A stretch of 64,000 bases of DNA, taken from Agromyces sp. LHK192. GTDB lineage: Bacteria; Actinomycetota; Actinomycetes; Actinomycetales; Microbacteriaceae. The notes under the pieces were generated by a model. The model was not told where the DNA came from. It made no database searches and was given only the letters and a program-made list of their open reading frames with translations. Below are positions 16,868-25,436 of the stretch, one piece after another. The translations under genes and the position numbers were made by a program. Numbering within the stretch: the stretch's first letter is position 1; each line of letters begins with the position of its first letter. The stretch is taken from contig NZ_CP034753.1 in assembly GCF_004006235.1 (NCBI RefSeq), positions 1,798,001 through 1,862,000 of the forward strand, given 5' to 3'.

Positions 16868-16912
16868 CAGACTGGTGCCGGGCAGACTGGTGCCGGGCAG
16901 GCCGGAGCCGGT
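16868..16912 (+). repeat. 15-bp tandem repeat upstream of the antiporter gene
   Basis: CAGACTGGTGCCGGG occurs exactly twice in tandem (16868-16882, 16883-16897), followed by a degenerate third copy to 16912. It lies in the 231-bp divergent region between msrB and the antiporter, upstream of the chosen start; an in-frame ATG at 16875 would translate part of it. Confidence 0.7.
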
Positions 16913-16949
16913 GGGCGGCTGCCGGATGCCACGGCGCGAAGGGGAAGCG

Positions 16950-18638
16950 ATGGAACTGCTCGTCGTGCTCGTGCTGGGCCTGCTCGGCATCGCCGGCGCG
17001 ACGGCGATCGGTCCGCGCCTGGGCGTCTCCGCGCCGCTGCTGCTCGTCGTGGTCGGCATCCTCGTGAGCTTCCTGCCGTTCGTGCCGGAGGTGGTCGTCG
17101 ATCCCGAGTGGATCCTCGCGGGCGTGCTGCCGCCGCTGCTGTACTCGGCGTCGGTGGCGATGCCCTCGATGGAGTTCCGTCGCGAGTTCAGTGCGATCAG
17201 CGGGTTCTCGATCGCACTCGTGGTCGTCAGTTCGGTCGTGCTGGGCCTGCTGTTCGCCGCGATCATCCCCGAGCTCGGCATCGCGGGCGGCATCGCCCTC
17301 GGCGCGATCGTCAGCCCGACCGACGCGGTCGCCACGTCCATCGTGAAGCGCGTCGGCGTGACGCCCCGCATCGTCACGGTGCTCGAGGGGGAGAGCATGC
17401 TCAACGACGCGACGGCGCTCGTGCTGCTGCGGTCCGCGATCGCGGCCGGCGCGGCATCCCTCTCGTTCTGGAGCATCGCGGGCGACTTCCTGTGGGCGGT
17501 CGCGGTGGCCGTCGTGCTCGGCTTCGTCGTCGGCCGGGTCAACCTCTGGGTCAGGTCGCGCGTGAAGGATGCCACGGTGAACACGGTGATCTCGCTCACC
17601 GTGCCGTTCCTCGCGAGCCTTCCCGCGGAGGCGCTCGGCGGGTCCGGCCTGGTCGCCGCCGTCGTCGCCGGGCTGGTCACGGGGCGGAACGCGATCCGCA
17701 GCCTGCCGCCGCAGCATCGGGTCTCCGACGCGCAGACGTGGCGGGCGATCGAGCTCGTGCTCGAGGGCGGGGTCTTCCTCGTCATGGGCCTCGAGATGGC
17801 GGCGATCCTCGACGACCTCGCCGACACGGCGTACGGCATCCACCACGGGCTCCTCCTCGCCGCGATCGCGCTCGTCGTGGTGCTGCTGGTGCGGGCGGCC
17901 TGGGTGTTCCCGACGCTCGCGGTGTTCGCGAGGCGCAACCGCCGCGCCGCCGCGATGAAGCCGCGATTGACCGCCGTGAAGGATCGACTCGAGTCGCGCG
18001 ACCTCCAGCAGATGACGGAGGAGATCGCCGAGCGTGCCGCCGCGACCGGTCGTGGCGTCGGCCGGGTTCCGAGCGCGGAGCGGATGGCGCGCTTCCGCGT
18101 GCGGATCCGCCGCAAGGTCGCCGACCTCGACTACTTCCTCGCCGTCCCCCTCGGCTGGCGCGAGGGCACGGTGATCGTCTGGGCCGGCATGCGCGGGGCG
18201 ATCACCCTCGCGGCTGCACAGACGCTGCCGGCCGACACTCCGGCGCGATCGCTGCTGGTCCTCACCGCGTTCTTCGTCGCCGGGATCTCGCTGATCGGCC
18301 AGGGCGGCACGCTCCCGTGGTTGGTCCGGCTGGTGAAGCCCGCGGGGATCGATCGCGGGGCTGTCGCGGCGGAACGACAGCAGATCGCGGCCCTGCTCGG
18401 TGAGGTGACGGATCGGGTCCTCGCGCGCCACGAGGGGTTCTCGCGGGAGACGGGCACGCCCGCGCAGATCCGCGAGGTCCGCCTCGAGGCGATCCGCGCG
18501 CAGCGCGAGGCGTTGCTCGCCGCGCGGGACGACGGCCTCTACAGTTCGGCGATGCTCGCCGAGGCGCTGGACACCCTCGACGCCGACCAGATCAGCCTCG
18601 ACCTCCGGGCGGAGCGCGACGAGGAAGCCGCTGCGTGA
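16950..18638 (+). CDS. CPA1-family Na+/H+ antiporter
   Basis: 562 residues from an ATG with an upstream purine run. About 12 hydrophobic helices are present, with the family signatures [20 protein letters not shown] (transport-site Asp) and [18 protein letters not shown] ~150-residue hydrophilic tail follows the last helix, including [10 protein letters not shown] and the Ala/Glu/Arg-rich end. Known role: exchange of Na+ or K+ for H+ at the membrane for pH and salt homeostasis. An earlier in-frame ATG at 16875 would add 25 residues without hydrophobic character. Confidence 0.9.
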   Translation: MELLVVLVLGLLGIAGATAIGPRLGVSAPLLLVVVGILVSFLPFVPEVVVDPEWILAGVLPPLLYSASVAMPSMEFRREFSAISGFSIALVVVSSVVLGLLFAAIIPELGIAGGIALGAIVSPTDAVATSIVKRVGVTPRIVTVLEGESMLNDATALVLLRSAIAAGAASLSFWSIAGDFLWAVAVAVVLGFVVGRVNLWVRSRVKDATVNTVISLTVPFLASLPAEALGGSGLVAAVVAGLVTGRNAIRSLPPQHRVSDAQTWRAIELVLEGGVFLVMGLEMAAILDDLADTAYGIHHGLLLAAIALVVVLLVRAAWVFPTLAVFARRNRRAAAMKPRLTAVKDRLESRDLQQMTEEIAERAAATGRGVGRVPSAERMARFRVRIRRKVADLDYFLAVPLGWREGTVIVWAGMRGAITLAAAQTLPADTPARSLLVLTAFFVAGISLIGQGGTLPWLVRLVKPAGIDRGAVAAERQQIAALLGEVTDRVLARHEGFSRETGTPAQIREVRLEAIRAQREALLAARDDGLYSSAMLAEALDTLDADQISLDLRAERDEEAAA

Positions 18639-18861
18639 GGTCCTCGCCGAGGCGATTCCGGGCGATCACTGAGGCTTCCTCGCGGTTATCACGGTGCCGG
18701 CGCCGCCGCATCGGCATGCACGACATTCACAGACAAAGGTGAGGACTCGTGGAGAAAGCCTGTGCAGACTGGCGGCTTCGCCTCGGCGACCCCCGCACCG
18801 AACCAGTGAAACCGACCCGTCGGCGCCCCCCGGACAGCACCGGTGTGCCCGGCATGTGAGC

Positions 18862-19782
18862 ATGCAGAACCAGATTTCCCCCGAAACCCGCACGCCCCAG
18901 CCCGCCGCCCAGGGCGGCACCCGCGCCGAACGGCGCGCGGCGCGCATCGCGCGCAACCGCTACGCCCTCGCCGCAGGAGCCGTCGTCGCCGTCGGCGCCG
19001 TGGTCGGCAGCGGATTCGCGGTCGACTCCGCGGTCGCCGCGCAGAACGACCGCGTCGAGGCGACCGCCGCGATGACCGCGGCCGCCAACCCCGACGCCGA
19101 GCAGCTCGGCGCGCACGACACCATCCTCGACGCCCGCGCCGCCAAGGTCGCCCAGGACACCCTGGCTCCGGCACGCGATGCGATCACCGCCGCGAGCGGC
19201 AAGGTCGACGCCGCGGCGCTCACCGCGACCGTCGCCAACCTCGACGACTACGAGTTCCTCTCGCCGTCGCGCGTCTTCGCGCTCGCCAAGCAGGCGAACG
19301 AGGCCACCGCGACCGTGCAGGGCCAGGTCGCCGAGTTCGACCGCGTCGCCGCCGAGCAGGCTGCCGCTGCTGCGGCGGCGAAGGCCGCCGAGGAGGCGGC
19401 GGCCGCCGCAGCCGCTGAGGCCGCGGAGAGCTCGTCCGGCACGTCGACCTCGTCGCGCCCGACCGGCCCGGCGAACCCGAGCGGTGCGCAGGCGATCGCC
19501 CGCGACCTCATGCTCGCCCAGTACGGCTGGGGCGAGGACCAGTTCGGATGCCTCGTCTCCCTGTGGAACCACGAGTCCGGCTGGAACGTCTACGCCTCGA
19601 ACGGCTCGAGCGGCGCATACGGCATCCCGCAGGCCCTGCCCGGCTCGAAGATGGCCTCGGCCGGGGCCGACTGGCAGACCAACCCCGCCACGCAGATCAC
19701 GTGGGGCCTCGGCTACGTCGCCGGGCGCTACGGCACCCCCTGCGGCGCATGGGACTCGTTCAACGCCAAGGGCTGGTACTGA
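18862..19782 (+). CDS. Secreted lysozyme-like (aggregation-promoting-factor type) protein, copy 1
   Basis: 306 residues. A basic N-terminus precedes one hydrophobic segment (~residues 33-58), acting as signal peptide or anchor. An Ala/Glu-rich helical region with a coiled-coil look follows (~60-190), then a Ser/Thr/Pro linker. The C-terminal ~95 residues carry CLVSLWNHESGWNVYA with the presumed catalytic Glu, SSGAYGIPQALPG and the closing GTPCGAWDSFNAKGWY; two Cys could form a disulfide. Predicted peptidoglycan hydrolase. An in-frame GTG two codons upstream is an alternative start. It has a paralogue at 24462-25316. Confidence 0.85.
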   Translation: MQNQISPETRTPQPAAQGGTRAERRAARIARNRYALAAGAVVAVGAVVGSGFAVDSAVAAQNDRVEATAAMTAAANPDAEQLGAHDTILDARAAKVAQDTLAPARDAITAASGKVDAAALTATVANLDDYEFLSPSRVFALAKQANEATATVQGQVAEFDRVAAEQAAAAAAAKAAEEAAAAAAAEAAESSSGTSTSSRPTGPANPSGAQAIARDLMLAQYGWGEDQFGCLVSLWNHESGWNVYASNGSSGAYGIPQALPGSKMASAGADWQTNPATQITWGLGYVAGRYGTPCGAWDSFNAKGWY

Positions 19783-19805
19783 GTCCGGGTCGAACCGACC
19801 GCCTC

Positions 19806-19837
19806 GGCCCCGCCGCACCTCATCGTGCGGCGGGGCC
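19806..19837 (+). terminator. Strong intrinsic-type hairpin
   Basis: Thirteen-base perfect arms GGCCCCGCCGCAC and GTGCGGCGGGGCC with a 6-nt loop, 23 bp after the lysozyme-like gene. No T-run follows. Confidence 0.75.
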
Positions 19838-19901
19838 GTCGCCGTCTGCGGGGTCCGACCGCGGGTTGTCAAGCGCCGTGCCGAGGTCCCCGGCGCGCCG
19901 G

Positions 19902-19907
19902 TAGCCT
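19902..19907 (+). promoter_or_regulatory. Leaderless -10 element (TAGCCT) of the BrkB-type gene
   Basis: TAGCCT, 6 nt, then ATG 19914. The spacing argues for the ATG at 19914 rather than the in-frame GTG at 19908. Confidence 0.5.
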
Positions 19908-19913
19908 GTGGCC

Positions 19914-20954
19914 ATGGCATCCGACGGCGGTCAGGCGAACGGCGATTCCGGCGGCGTCGTCGCACGCGCCCGACGGCTCGTCGAATGGGTGCTCAGCACG
20001 AAGCCCGCGCGCGCGTTCCTGCTCTACCAGGAGCATCGGGGCGCCATGCTCGCCGACAGCGTCACGTATCGCGCCCTCTTCTCGGTCTTCGCCGGCGTCT
20101 TCCTCGGGTTCGCGATCGCGGGCATCTGGCTCGCCGGCAACCCCGAGGCGATGGACGCCCTCATCGCCGCCGTGGACACCGCGATCCCGGGGCTCATCGG
20201 CGCCGATGCCCTGATCCGCCCCGAGGATCTCGTGCAGCCCCTGACCTTCGGCATCGCCGGAACCCTCGCGCTGATCGGCCTCGTGGGCGCCGCGATCGGT
20301 GCGATCTCGAGCCTCCGGCTCGCGCTGCGCCAGCTCGGCGACCTGCCCGACGACCAGACGCTCTTCGTCTGGGTCATGCTGCGCGACCTCGCGATCGCGG
20401 TCGGGTTCGGCGTGCTGCTCGCCGCAGCGGCGGCCGCCACGGTGTTCAGCACCGGCGCCGTGGCGCTCATGCTCGGCTGGTTCGGCATCACCGCCGACGA
20501 CGGCTTCTCGGCGTTCACCACCCGCGCGATCTCGATCCTGGTGACGTTCGCGATCGACACGGTCGCCGTCGCCGGCCTCTTCCGGCTCCTCTCGGGCCAG
20601 CGGCCGAGCGCCCGTGAGCTCTGGGTGGGGGCGATCCTCGGGGGGATCGGGCTCACGGTGCTCCAGGTGCTGTCGGGCCTGTTCGTCGGCGGGGCGACGA
20701 GCAACCCGCTGCTCGCGTCGTTCGGCACGATCATCGCGCTGCTGATCTGGTTCAACTTCTCGGCGCAGGTGATCCTCATCGCGGGCGCCTACATCATCAC
20801 GGGCATCGACGAGCGGCGCGATCGCGTCGCCGAACGCTTCGGGGCGAGGTCGATGGCACTGCGACGCCTCAAGCGTGCCGAACGGCGTGCGCACGAGGCG
20901 GCGGCCGAGGTGCAGGCGGCGCACGAGGCGCTCGGCGAGGCGGATCGGCGGTGA
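19914..20954 (+). CDS. YihY/BrkB-family membrane protein
   Basis: 346 residues, six or seven hydrophobic helices between residues ~55 and 300. Family marks include RAFLLYQEHRGAMLADSVTYRALFSVFAG near the N-terminus, ALRQLGDLPD and LLIWFNFSAQVILIAGAYI in the last helices. The tail (~300-346) is charged and helical, with repeated Ala/Glu/Arg. The old name ribonuclease BN is wrong; function is unknown, with transport proposed. It overlaps the next gene by 4 bp. Confidence 0.87.
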   Translation: MASDGGQANGDSGGVVARARRLVEWVLSTKPARAFLLYQEHRGAMLADSVTYRALFSVFAGVFLGFAIAGIWLAGNPEAMDALIAAVDTAIPGLIGADALIRPEDLVQPLTFGIAGTLALIGLVGAAIGAISSLRLALRQLGDLPDDQTLFVWVMLRDLAIAVGFGVLLAAAAAATVFSTGAVALMLGWFGITADDGFSAFTTRAISILVTFAIDTVAVAGLFRLLSGQRPSARELWVGAILGGIGLTVLQVLSGLFVGGATSNPLLASFGTIIALLIWFNFSAQVILIAGAYIITGIDERRDRVAERFGARSMALRRLKRAERRAHEAAAEVQAAHEALGEADRR

Positions 20955-21457
20955 ACGTCCAGCAGGCGCTGCGACGGATGGTCGCCCCGCTGACCAGGAC
21001 CAGGCTGTTCCGTCGCTGGGCGCCGGTGGTCCTCCCGAACGTCGAGCGCTACCTCGCGCGGCTGACCGGCGGGCGGGTGCAGCTGAGCGCGCTGCTCGTT
21101 CCCTCGCTCGTGCTGCACACGCGGGGTGCGCGAACGGGGGAGCCGCGCGACACCGAACTCATGTACACGCCCGACGGCGACGGGCGTGCGATCGTCGCCG
21201 GCACGAGCTTCGCGCGCGACCGTCACCCTGGCTGGACCTACAACCTGCTGGCGCATCCGGATGCCGCCATCACGGTCAGGGGCAGGCGGATGCCGGTCCG
21301 TGCGACGCTCATCGCCGACGCCGAGCGCGATGCGGCTTGGGACCGGATCGAAGCGCAGTGGCCGGGGTACCGGGGGTACGAGCGGGACTCGGGCCGCGTC
21401 GTCCGGCTGTTCCGGCTGCAGCCCGTGCGCGGGACGGGCGTCGGTCGGGTGCGGTAG
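20951..21457 (+). CDS. Deazaflavin-dependent nitroreductase family protein (DUF385)
   Basis: 168 residues from a GTG overlapping the upstream stop. The split-barrel family marks are LVLHTRGARTGEPRDTELMY, IVAGTSFARDRHPGWTYNLLAHPDAAITVRG and the final PGYRGYERDSGR. Known: this family binds F420 (Ddn type) or related cofactors. No F420 biosynthesis gene is in the window. Probably cotranscribed with the BrkB-type gene. Confidence 0.85.
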   Translation: MNVQQALRRMVAPLTRTRLFRRWAPVVLPNVERYLARLTGGRVQLSALLVPSLVLHTRGARTGEPRDTELMYTPDGDGRAIVAGTSFARDRHPGWTYNLLAHPDAAITVRGRRMPVRATLIADAERDAAWDRIEAQWPGYRGYERDSGRVVRLFRLQPVRGTGVGRVR

Positions 21458-21460
21458 CGT
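21455..21460 (+). promoter_or_regulatory. Leaderless -10 element (TAGCGT) of the LigD-type gene
   Basis: TAGCGT, which shares its first bases with the upstream stop codon, is followed by 7 nt and the ATG at 21468. Confidence 0.45.
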
Positions 21461-21467
21461 CTGCCGC

Positions 21468-22496
21468 ATGGCCTCCGACGCCGTCATCCTCACCGTTCCC
21501 GGCCCGCACGGCGATCGCGACGTGCGCATCTCGAGTCCGTCGCGGGTGCTCTGGCCCGACGCCGGCATCACGAAGCTCGCGCTGGCCGAGTACCTCGTCG
21601 CGGTCGGCGACGCCTTCGTCGCCGCCAACGGCGCCAGGCCGGTCTCGCTCCAGCGGTTCCCCGAAGGTGTCGAGGGCGAGCAGTTCTACTCGAAGAACCC
21701 GCCGCGGGGCGTCCCCGAATGGGTGCGGTCCGTCCCGGTGACCTACCCGAGCGGCAGGTCGCACCCGCAACTGGTCATCGATGAACCCGCGGCGGCGGTC
21801 TGGGCGGCGCAGATGAACACGATCGTGTTCCACCCCTGGGCCTCCCGCGCCGATGCATCCGACTTCCCCGACGAGTTGCGCATCGACCTCGACCCGCAAC
21901 CGGGCACGGGGTACGCCGAGGCCGTTCCCGCCGCGCTGGCCCTGCGCGACCTGCTCGCCGAGGTCGGGCTCACCGCATTCGCAAAGACCTCGGGCAATCG
22001 GGGCATCCACGTGTTCGCCCCCATCGAACCGGTCCACGAGTTCCTCGACGTCCGCCACGCCGTGATCGCCGTCGCGCGAGAGCTCGAGCGGCGCATGCCC
22101 GATCAGGTCACCACCGCGTGGTGGAAGGAGGAGCGCGGCGACCGCGTCTTCGTCGACTACAACCAGGCCAACCGCGATCGCACGATGGCGGGGGCGTACA
22201 GCCCGCGTGCCCTGCCGTGGGCGCCGGTGTCTGCGCCGCTCGGGTGGGACGAGGTCGAGCAGGCCGATCCGAGGGACTTCACCGTGCTCACCATGCCGGC
22301 GCGGCTCGCGGAACGCGGCGACCCGTGGGCGAGCCTGCACGACGAGCCCGGCCGGATCGACGCCCTGCTCGAGTGGTGGCAGCGCGACCTCGACGACGGG
22401 CTCGGCGAGCTGCCGTTCCCGCCCGACTTCCCGAAGATGCCCGGCGAGCCGCCGCGCGTGCAGCCCAGCCGCAAGAACGAGGCGAACTGGGAGTGA
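21468..22496 (+). CDS. Stand-alone LigD-type primase-polymerase domain protein
   Basis: 342 residues. The archaeo-eukaryotic primase fold of the LigD polymerase domain is visible: KLALAEYLVAVGD, PVSLQRFPEGVEGEQFYSKN, IVFHPWASRADASDFPDELRIDLDPQPG with the metal-binding DLD, and FAKTSGNRGIHVFAPI, then DYNQANRDRTMAGAYSPRA. No ligase or phosphoesterase domain is fused. Known: such polymerases act in non-homologous end joining or gap filling; Ku is not in the window. A convergent alarmone synthetase gene ends 12 bp after it. Confidence 0.9.
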   Translation: MASDAVILTVPGPHGDRDVRISSPSRVLWPDAGITKLALAEYLVAVGDAFVAANGARPVSLQRFPEGVEGEQFYSKNPPRGVPEWVRSVPVTYPSGRSHPQLVIDEPAAAVWAAQMNTIVFHPWASRADASDFPDELRIDLDPQPGTGYAEAVPAALALRDLLAEVGLTAFAKTSGNRGIHVFAPIEPVHEFLDVRHAVIAVARELERRMPDQVTTAWWKEERGDRVFVDYNQANRDRTMAGAYSPRALPWAPVSAPLGWDEVEQADPRDFTVLTMPARLAERGDPWASLHDEPGRIDALLEWWQRDLDDGLGELPFPPDFPKMPGEPPRVQPSRKNEANWE

Positions 22497-22508
22497 CCCG
22501 CAGGGTCC

Positions 22509-23267
22509 TCAGACCGCGACGGGTCCGTGACCGCCGTGCCGTGGCACGGGTTCGCCGTGCACCCGTCGATGCAGCGTCTCCATCCGCTCGTCCAGTTCTG
22601 AGGCCGTGCGCGCTGCATCGGTGAGCTGATCGAGCAGGCTGTCCGGCACCTGCCGGTCGTACTTGTAGTAGATCTTGTGCTCGAGGCTCGCCCAGAAGTC
22701 CATCGCGATCGTTCGGATCTGCACCTCGACGGCGACGGGATGCGCGCCCGTCGAGAGGAACACGGGCACCTCGATGATGGCGTGCAGGCTCTGGTACCCG
22801 TTCGCCTTCGGCGAGGCGATGTAGTCCTTCACCCTGAGCACGGTGACGTCGGGCTGCGCGGTCAGCAGTTCGAAGATCCGGTAGGCGTCGGAGACGAAGC
22901 TGCACGTCACGCGCACGCCGGCGATGTCGGTGACGCGTTCGGTGATGGACTCGAAGCTCGGCTCGATGCCCTTGCGCTGCAGCTTGGCGATGACGCTGTC
23001 GAGGCTCTTGAGGCGGCTCGAGACGTGCTCGATCGGGTTGTAGTCGTGGGCCTGGTTGAACTCCTCGCGCAGGATCGAGAGCTTCGTGATCACCTCGTCC
23101 ATGCCGAACTTGTAGCGCAGCATGAACCGCTCGGTCTCGTCGCGCAGCGTCCGGATCTCGGCGAGCGCCTGGGCGTCGAGCGTGTCGAGCGACTGCTGCG
23201 CGCGTGCGGTCAGCATCGGCAGGCCGGGGGAGTTCCGGGTGGGCGGGGTGCCGTCGAGGGGGGTCAC
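22509..23267 (-). CDS. Small alarmone synthetase (GTP pyrophosphokinase family)
   Basis: 252 residues from a GTG placed 6 nt after TACCGT. Only the synthetase domain is present: YNPIEHVSSRLKSLDSVIAKLQRKG, RVTDIAGVRVTCSFVSDAYRI, VKDYIASPKANGYQSLHAIIEVPVF and VEVQIRTIAMDFWASLEHKIYYK match RelP/RelQ-type enzymes. The hydrolase, TGS and ACT domains of long RSH proteins are absent. Expected: synthesis of (p)ppGpp independently of ribosome stalling. The long helical N- and C-termini could mediate oligomerisation. Confidence 0.9.
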   Translation of the reverse strand: MTPLDGTPPTRNSPGLPMLTARAQQSLDTLDAQALAEIRTLRDETERFMLRYKFGMDEVITKLSILREEFNQAHDYNPIEHVSSRLKSLDSVIAKLQRKGIEPSFESITERVTDIAGVRVTCSFVSDAYRIFELLTAQPDVTVLRVKDYIASPKANGYQSLHAIIEVPVFLSTGAHPVAVEVQIRTIAMDFWASLEHKIYYKYDRQVPDSLLDQLTDAARTASELDERMETLHRRVHGEPVPRHGGHGPVAV

Positions 23268-23273
23268 GCCGCC

Positions 23274-23279
23274 ACGGTA
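23274..23279 (-). promoter_or_regulatory. Leaderless -10 element (TACCGT) of the alarmone synthetase gene
   Basis: On the minus strand TACCGT is followed by 6 nt and the GTG at 23267. This supports the GTG over longer in-frame starts. Confidence 0.5.
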
Positions 23280-23355
23280 CGCGGCCAGTCTTCGAATCCC
23301 CTCTGATTCGCCGGTGGATCTCGCGTGGCCGGCCCCGGGCTGCGAGGATCGCGGC

Positions 23356-23844
23356 ATGACGGATGCCCCGCGCCCCATGGTCTCCCAGCTCCGTGTCGTC
23401 GTGGAGGCGGCCGACTTCGACGAGGCGGTCGCGTTCTACCGCGATGTGCTCGGCCTGCCGGAGACGGTCGCGTACGCCGAGGGCGGTGACGACCGGGTCT
23501 CGATCCTCGAGGTCGGCCGGGCGACGCTCGAGATCGCGAGTCCGGGGCACCGTCGCGAGATCGACCGCATCGAGGCCGGCGGGCGCGAGAGTCCGCGCAT
23601 CCGGCTCGCGTTCGAGGTCGCGGATGCCACGGGCACGACGCGCCGGCTCGAGGCCGCGGGCGCGACGGTCGTGGCGGAGCCGGTCGAGACGCCCTGGCGT
23701 TCGCTGAACTCGCGGCTCGACGCCCCCGCCGACCTCACGATCACGGTGTTCGAGGAGCTCGCCGACAGCCACGAGCGTGCGGCCGAGGCAGGGTTCGCCA
23801 CGGATTCCGAGCGGAGCCGAGGCGCGGCGCCGCCCTCCGACTGA
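23356..23844 (+). CDS. VOC-family (glyoxalase-like) protein
   Basis: 162 residues, one VOC module: VSQLRVVVEAADFDEAVAFYRDVLGLPE to WRSLNSRLDAPADLTITVFEEL. The tail after ~145 is Glu/Arg/Ser-rich and probably disordered. GAGGAT lies 6 nt before the ATG, a weak leaderless-type -10. Substrate unknown; glyoxalase, bleomycin-resistance and dioxygenase subgroups cannot be separated by eye. Confidence 0.83.
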   Translation: MTDAPRPMVSQLRVVVEAADFDEAVAFYRDVLGLPETVAYAEGGDDRVSILEVGRATLEIASPGHRREIDRIEAGGRESPRIRLAFEVADATGTTRRLEAAGATVVAEPVETPWRSLNSRLDAPADLTITVFEELADSHERAAEAGFATDSERSRGAAPPSD

Positions 23845-23864
23845 GCGACGACGTCCGCCGGCGT

Positions 23865-24278
23865 TCAGTCGATCGCGTCGACGTACCGCCAGCGACCGTC
23901 CTCACGGAGGAAACGGCTGCGCTCCCGCATGGCGCCCGGCCCTTCGGCGTCGCGGTAGCGCGCGATGAACTCGACGACGCCCGTGTCGTCGAACGGCCCG
24001 CCGCGCTCGGTCGCGACGATCTCGAGCGACCGCCAGGTCGTCGCCGCGTCGAGCTCGAGCGACGTCGGACGGGTCGACGGATGCCACGTCTCGAGGAGGT
24101 AGGCCGGCGCATCGATCGCGTACGACGTGTAGCGGCTCCGCATGAGCTGCACGGCGGTCGGGGCCTGCGCGGAACCGGAGAGGAACGGTGCGCAGCAGTC
24201 GCCGAAGATCGCACCGCTGCGGCACGGGCAGCGTTCGCCGGGGGCGAGCACAGGAGATTCTGCGGAACGATCGGGCAT
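23865..24278 (-). CDS. YchJ-family protein (SEC-C metal-binding motif)
   Basis: 137 residues. The N-terminal CPCRSGAIFGDCCAPFL is the SEC-C type Cys cluster (a CxC...CC arrangement binding zinc). Residues ~40-137 form the NTF2-like YchJ domain: LMRSRYTSYAIDAPAYLLETWHPSTRP, then FIARYRDAEG and EDGRWRYVDA. Family function is unknown. Convergent with the VOC gene, 20 bp between stops. Confidence 0.88.
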   Translation of the reverse strand: MPDRSAESPVLAPGERCPCRSGAIFGDCCAPFLSGSAQAPTAVQLMRSRYTSYAIDAPAYLLETWHPSTRPTSLELDAATTWRSLEIVATERGGPFDDTGVVEFIARYRDAEGPGAMRERSRFLREDGRWRYVDAID

Positions 24279-24461
24279 CCCTCGAGTATGCCCGTCGTTC
24301 CGGGCATCGCGGCGGACTCGGCTGGCGCAGCGGACGCGCCCGGTCATGGTTCGCACAGGAAGACCTGAGGTTCTGTCCAGTTTCGCCGTGCAGGGTGTTC
24401 GACTTGTGCGCCTCTGCTCGGCGGGCGCAGCACCCCCGACCCCCTGTCGAGCCGTACCACT

Positions 24462-25316
24462 ATGCGAAACCAGACTTCCCCCGCGAACCCCGACGTCCAG
24501 AACGCACCCACCGCCGACACCACAGAGCAACCCGAGACCCGCCGTGCCATCCGCCGCGGCCGGATCGGCCGCCGACGCCTCATCGGCATCGGCGCCCTCG
24601 TCGCCGTCGGCGCGCTCGTCGGCACCGGCTTCACCGTCAAGTCGGCCGCCGACGCCCAGGCCCGGATCGAGGCCACCGCCGCGGTCACCGACGCGACGGG
24701 CCTGCACCGCGACCAGCTCGGCGCCTACTCGACCGTGGCCGCTGCCAAGGCGATCCACTCCGCGCAGGACACGATCGCCGTCGCCCAGTCCGCGCTGCAG
24801 ACCGCCGACGGGAAGGTCGACGCCTCCGCGCTCGCCTCGTCGGTGGCCTCGCTGGGCGAGTACGAGACGATGCCGATCGACTCGATCGTCGACCTCACCC
24901 GCCAGACCAAGACGCAGGCCGCCGAGGCCGTCGCCGCGGCCGCCGAGCACGACCGCGTCGTCGCCGAGCAGGCCGCGGCTGCGGCCGCCGCGCTGGCCGC
25001 GGCGAACACGCCCGATGGCGCGAAGGCCTTCGCGCGCGACCTCGCCGCCTCGCAGTACGGCTGGAACGACTCGCAGTTCCAGTGCCTCGTCAACCTGTGG
25101 CAGAAGGAGTCGGGCTGGAACTACGAGGCGATGAACGCCTCGAGCGGCGCCGCCGGCATTCCGCAGTCGCTGCCCGGCACCAAGATGGCCACGGCCGGCG
25201 CCGACTGGCAGACCAACGCGCAGACCCAGATCCGCTGGGGCCTCGGCTACATCGCGGGCTCCTACGGGACGCCGTGCGCCGCGTGGTCGCACTCGCAGTC
25301 GGTCAACTGGTACTGA
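24462..25316 (+). CDS. Secreted lysozyme-like (aggregation-promoting-factor type) protein, copy 2
   Basis: 284 residues, same architecture as the protein at 18862-19782: basic N-terminus, hydrophobic segment (~residues 44-66), Ala-rich helical middle region, and C-terminal domain CLVNLWQKESGWNYEA, SSGAAGIPQSLPGTKM, GTPCAAWSHSQSVNWY. The presumed catalytic Glu and both Cys are kept. The linker is shorter than in copy 1. Its 180-bp upstream region is long for this window and lacks a clear ribosome site, as in copy 1. Confidence 0.85.
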   Translation: MRNQTSPANPDVQNAPTADTTEQPETRRAIRRGRIGRRRLIGIGALVAVGALVGTGFTVKSAADAQARIEATAAVTDATGLHRDQLGAYSTVAAAKAIHSAQDTIAVAQSALQTADGKVDASALASSVASLGEYETMPIDSIVDLTRQTKTQAAEAVAAAAEHDRVVAEQAAAAAAALAAANTPDGAKAFARDLAASQYGWNDSQFQCLVNLWQKESGWNYEAMNASSGAAGIPQSLPGTKMATAGADWQTNAQTQIRWGLGYIAGSYGTPCAAWSHSQSVNWY

Positions 25317-25338
25317 TCCGGATTCGACCTCCGGAACC

Positions 25339-25372
25339 GAATCGGCCGACCGCCCTCGCGGCCGGCCGATTC
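25339..25372 (+). terminator. Strong hairpin after lysozyme-like copy 2
   Basis: Arms GAATCGGCCGACCG and CGGCCGGCCGATTC (14 bases, one G-T pair) with a 6-nt loop, 22 bp after the stop. Confidence 0.75.
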
Positions 25373-25436
25373 GCGTCTGCGCGGTTGCGTCGGCGCGGTC
25401 GTGCCGGCTCAGGCAGGTCTGCGCGGTCGCGCCGGT

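Noticed and set aside
18640..18861. c-di-AMP (ydaO) riboswitch upstream of the lysozyme-like gene
   Set aside because: Such switches often precede wall hydrolases in actinobacteria, but I could not find the conserved core in this leader or in the one at 24279-24461.
21468..22496. Full NHEJ ligase LigD
   Set aside because: Only the polymerase domain is encoded; no ligase motif or Ku gene follows.
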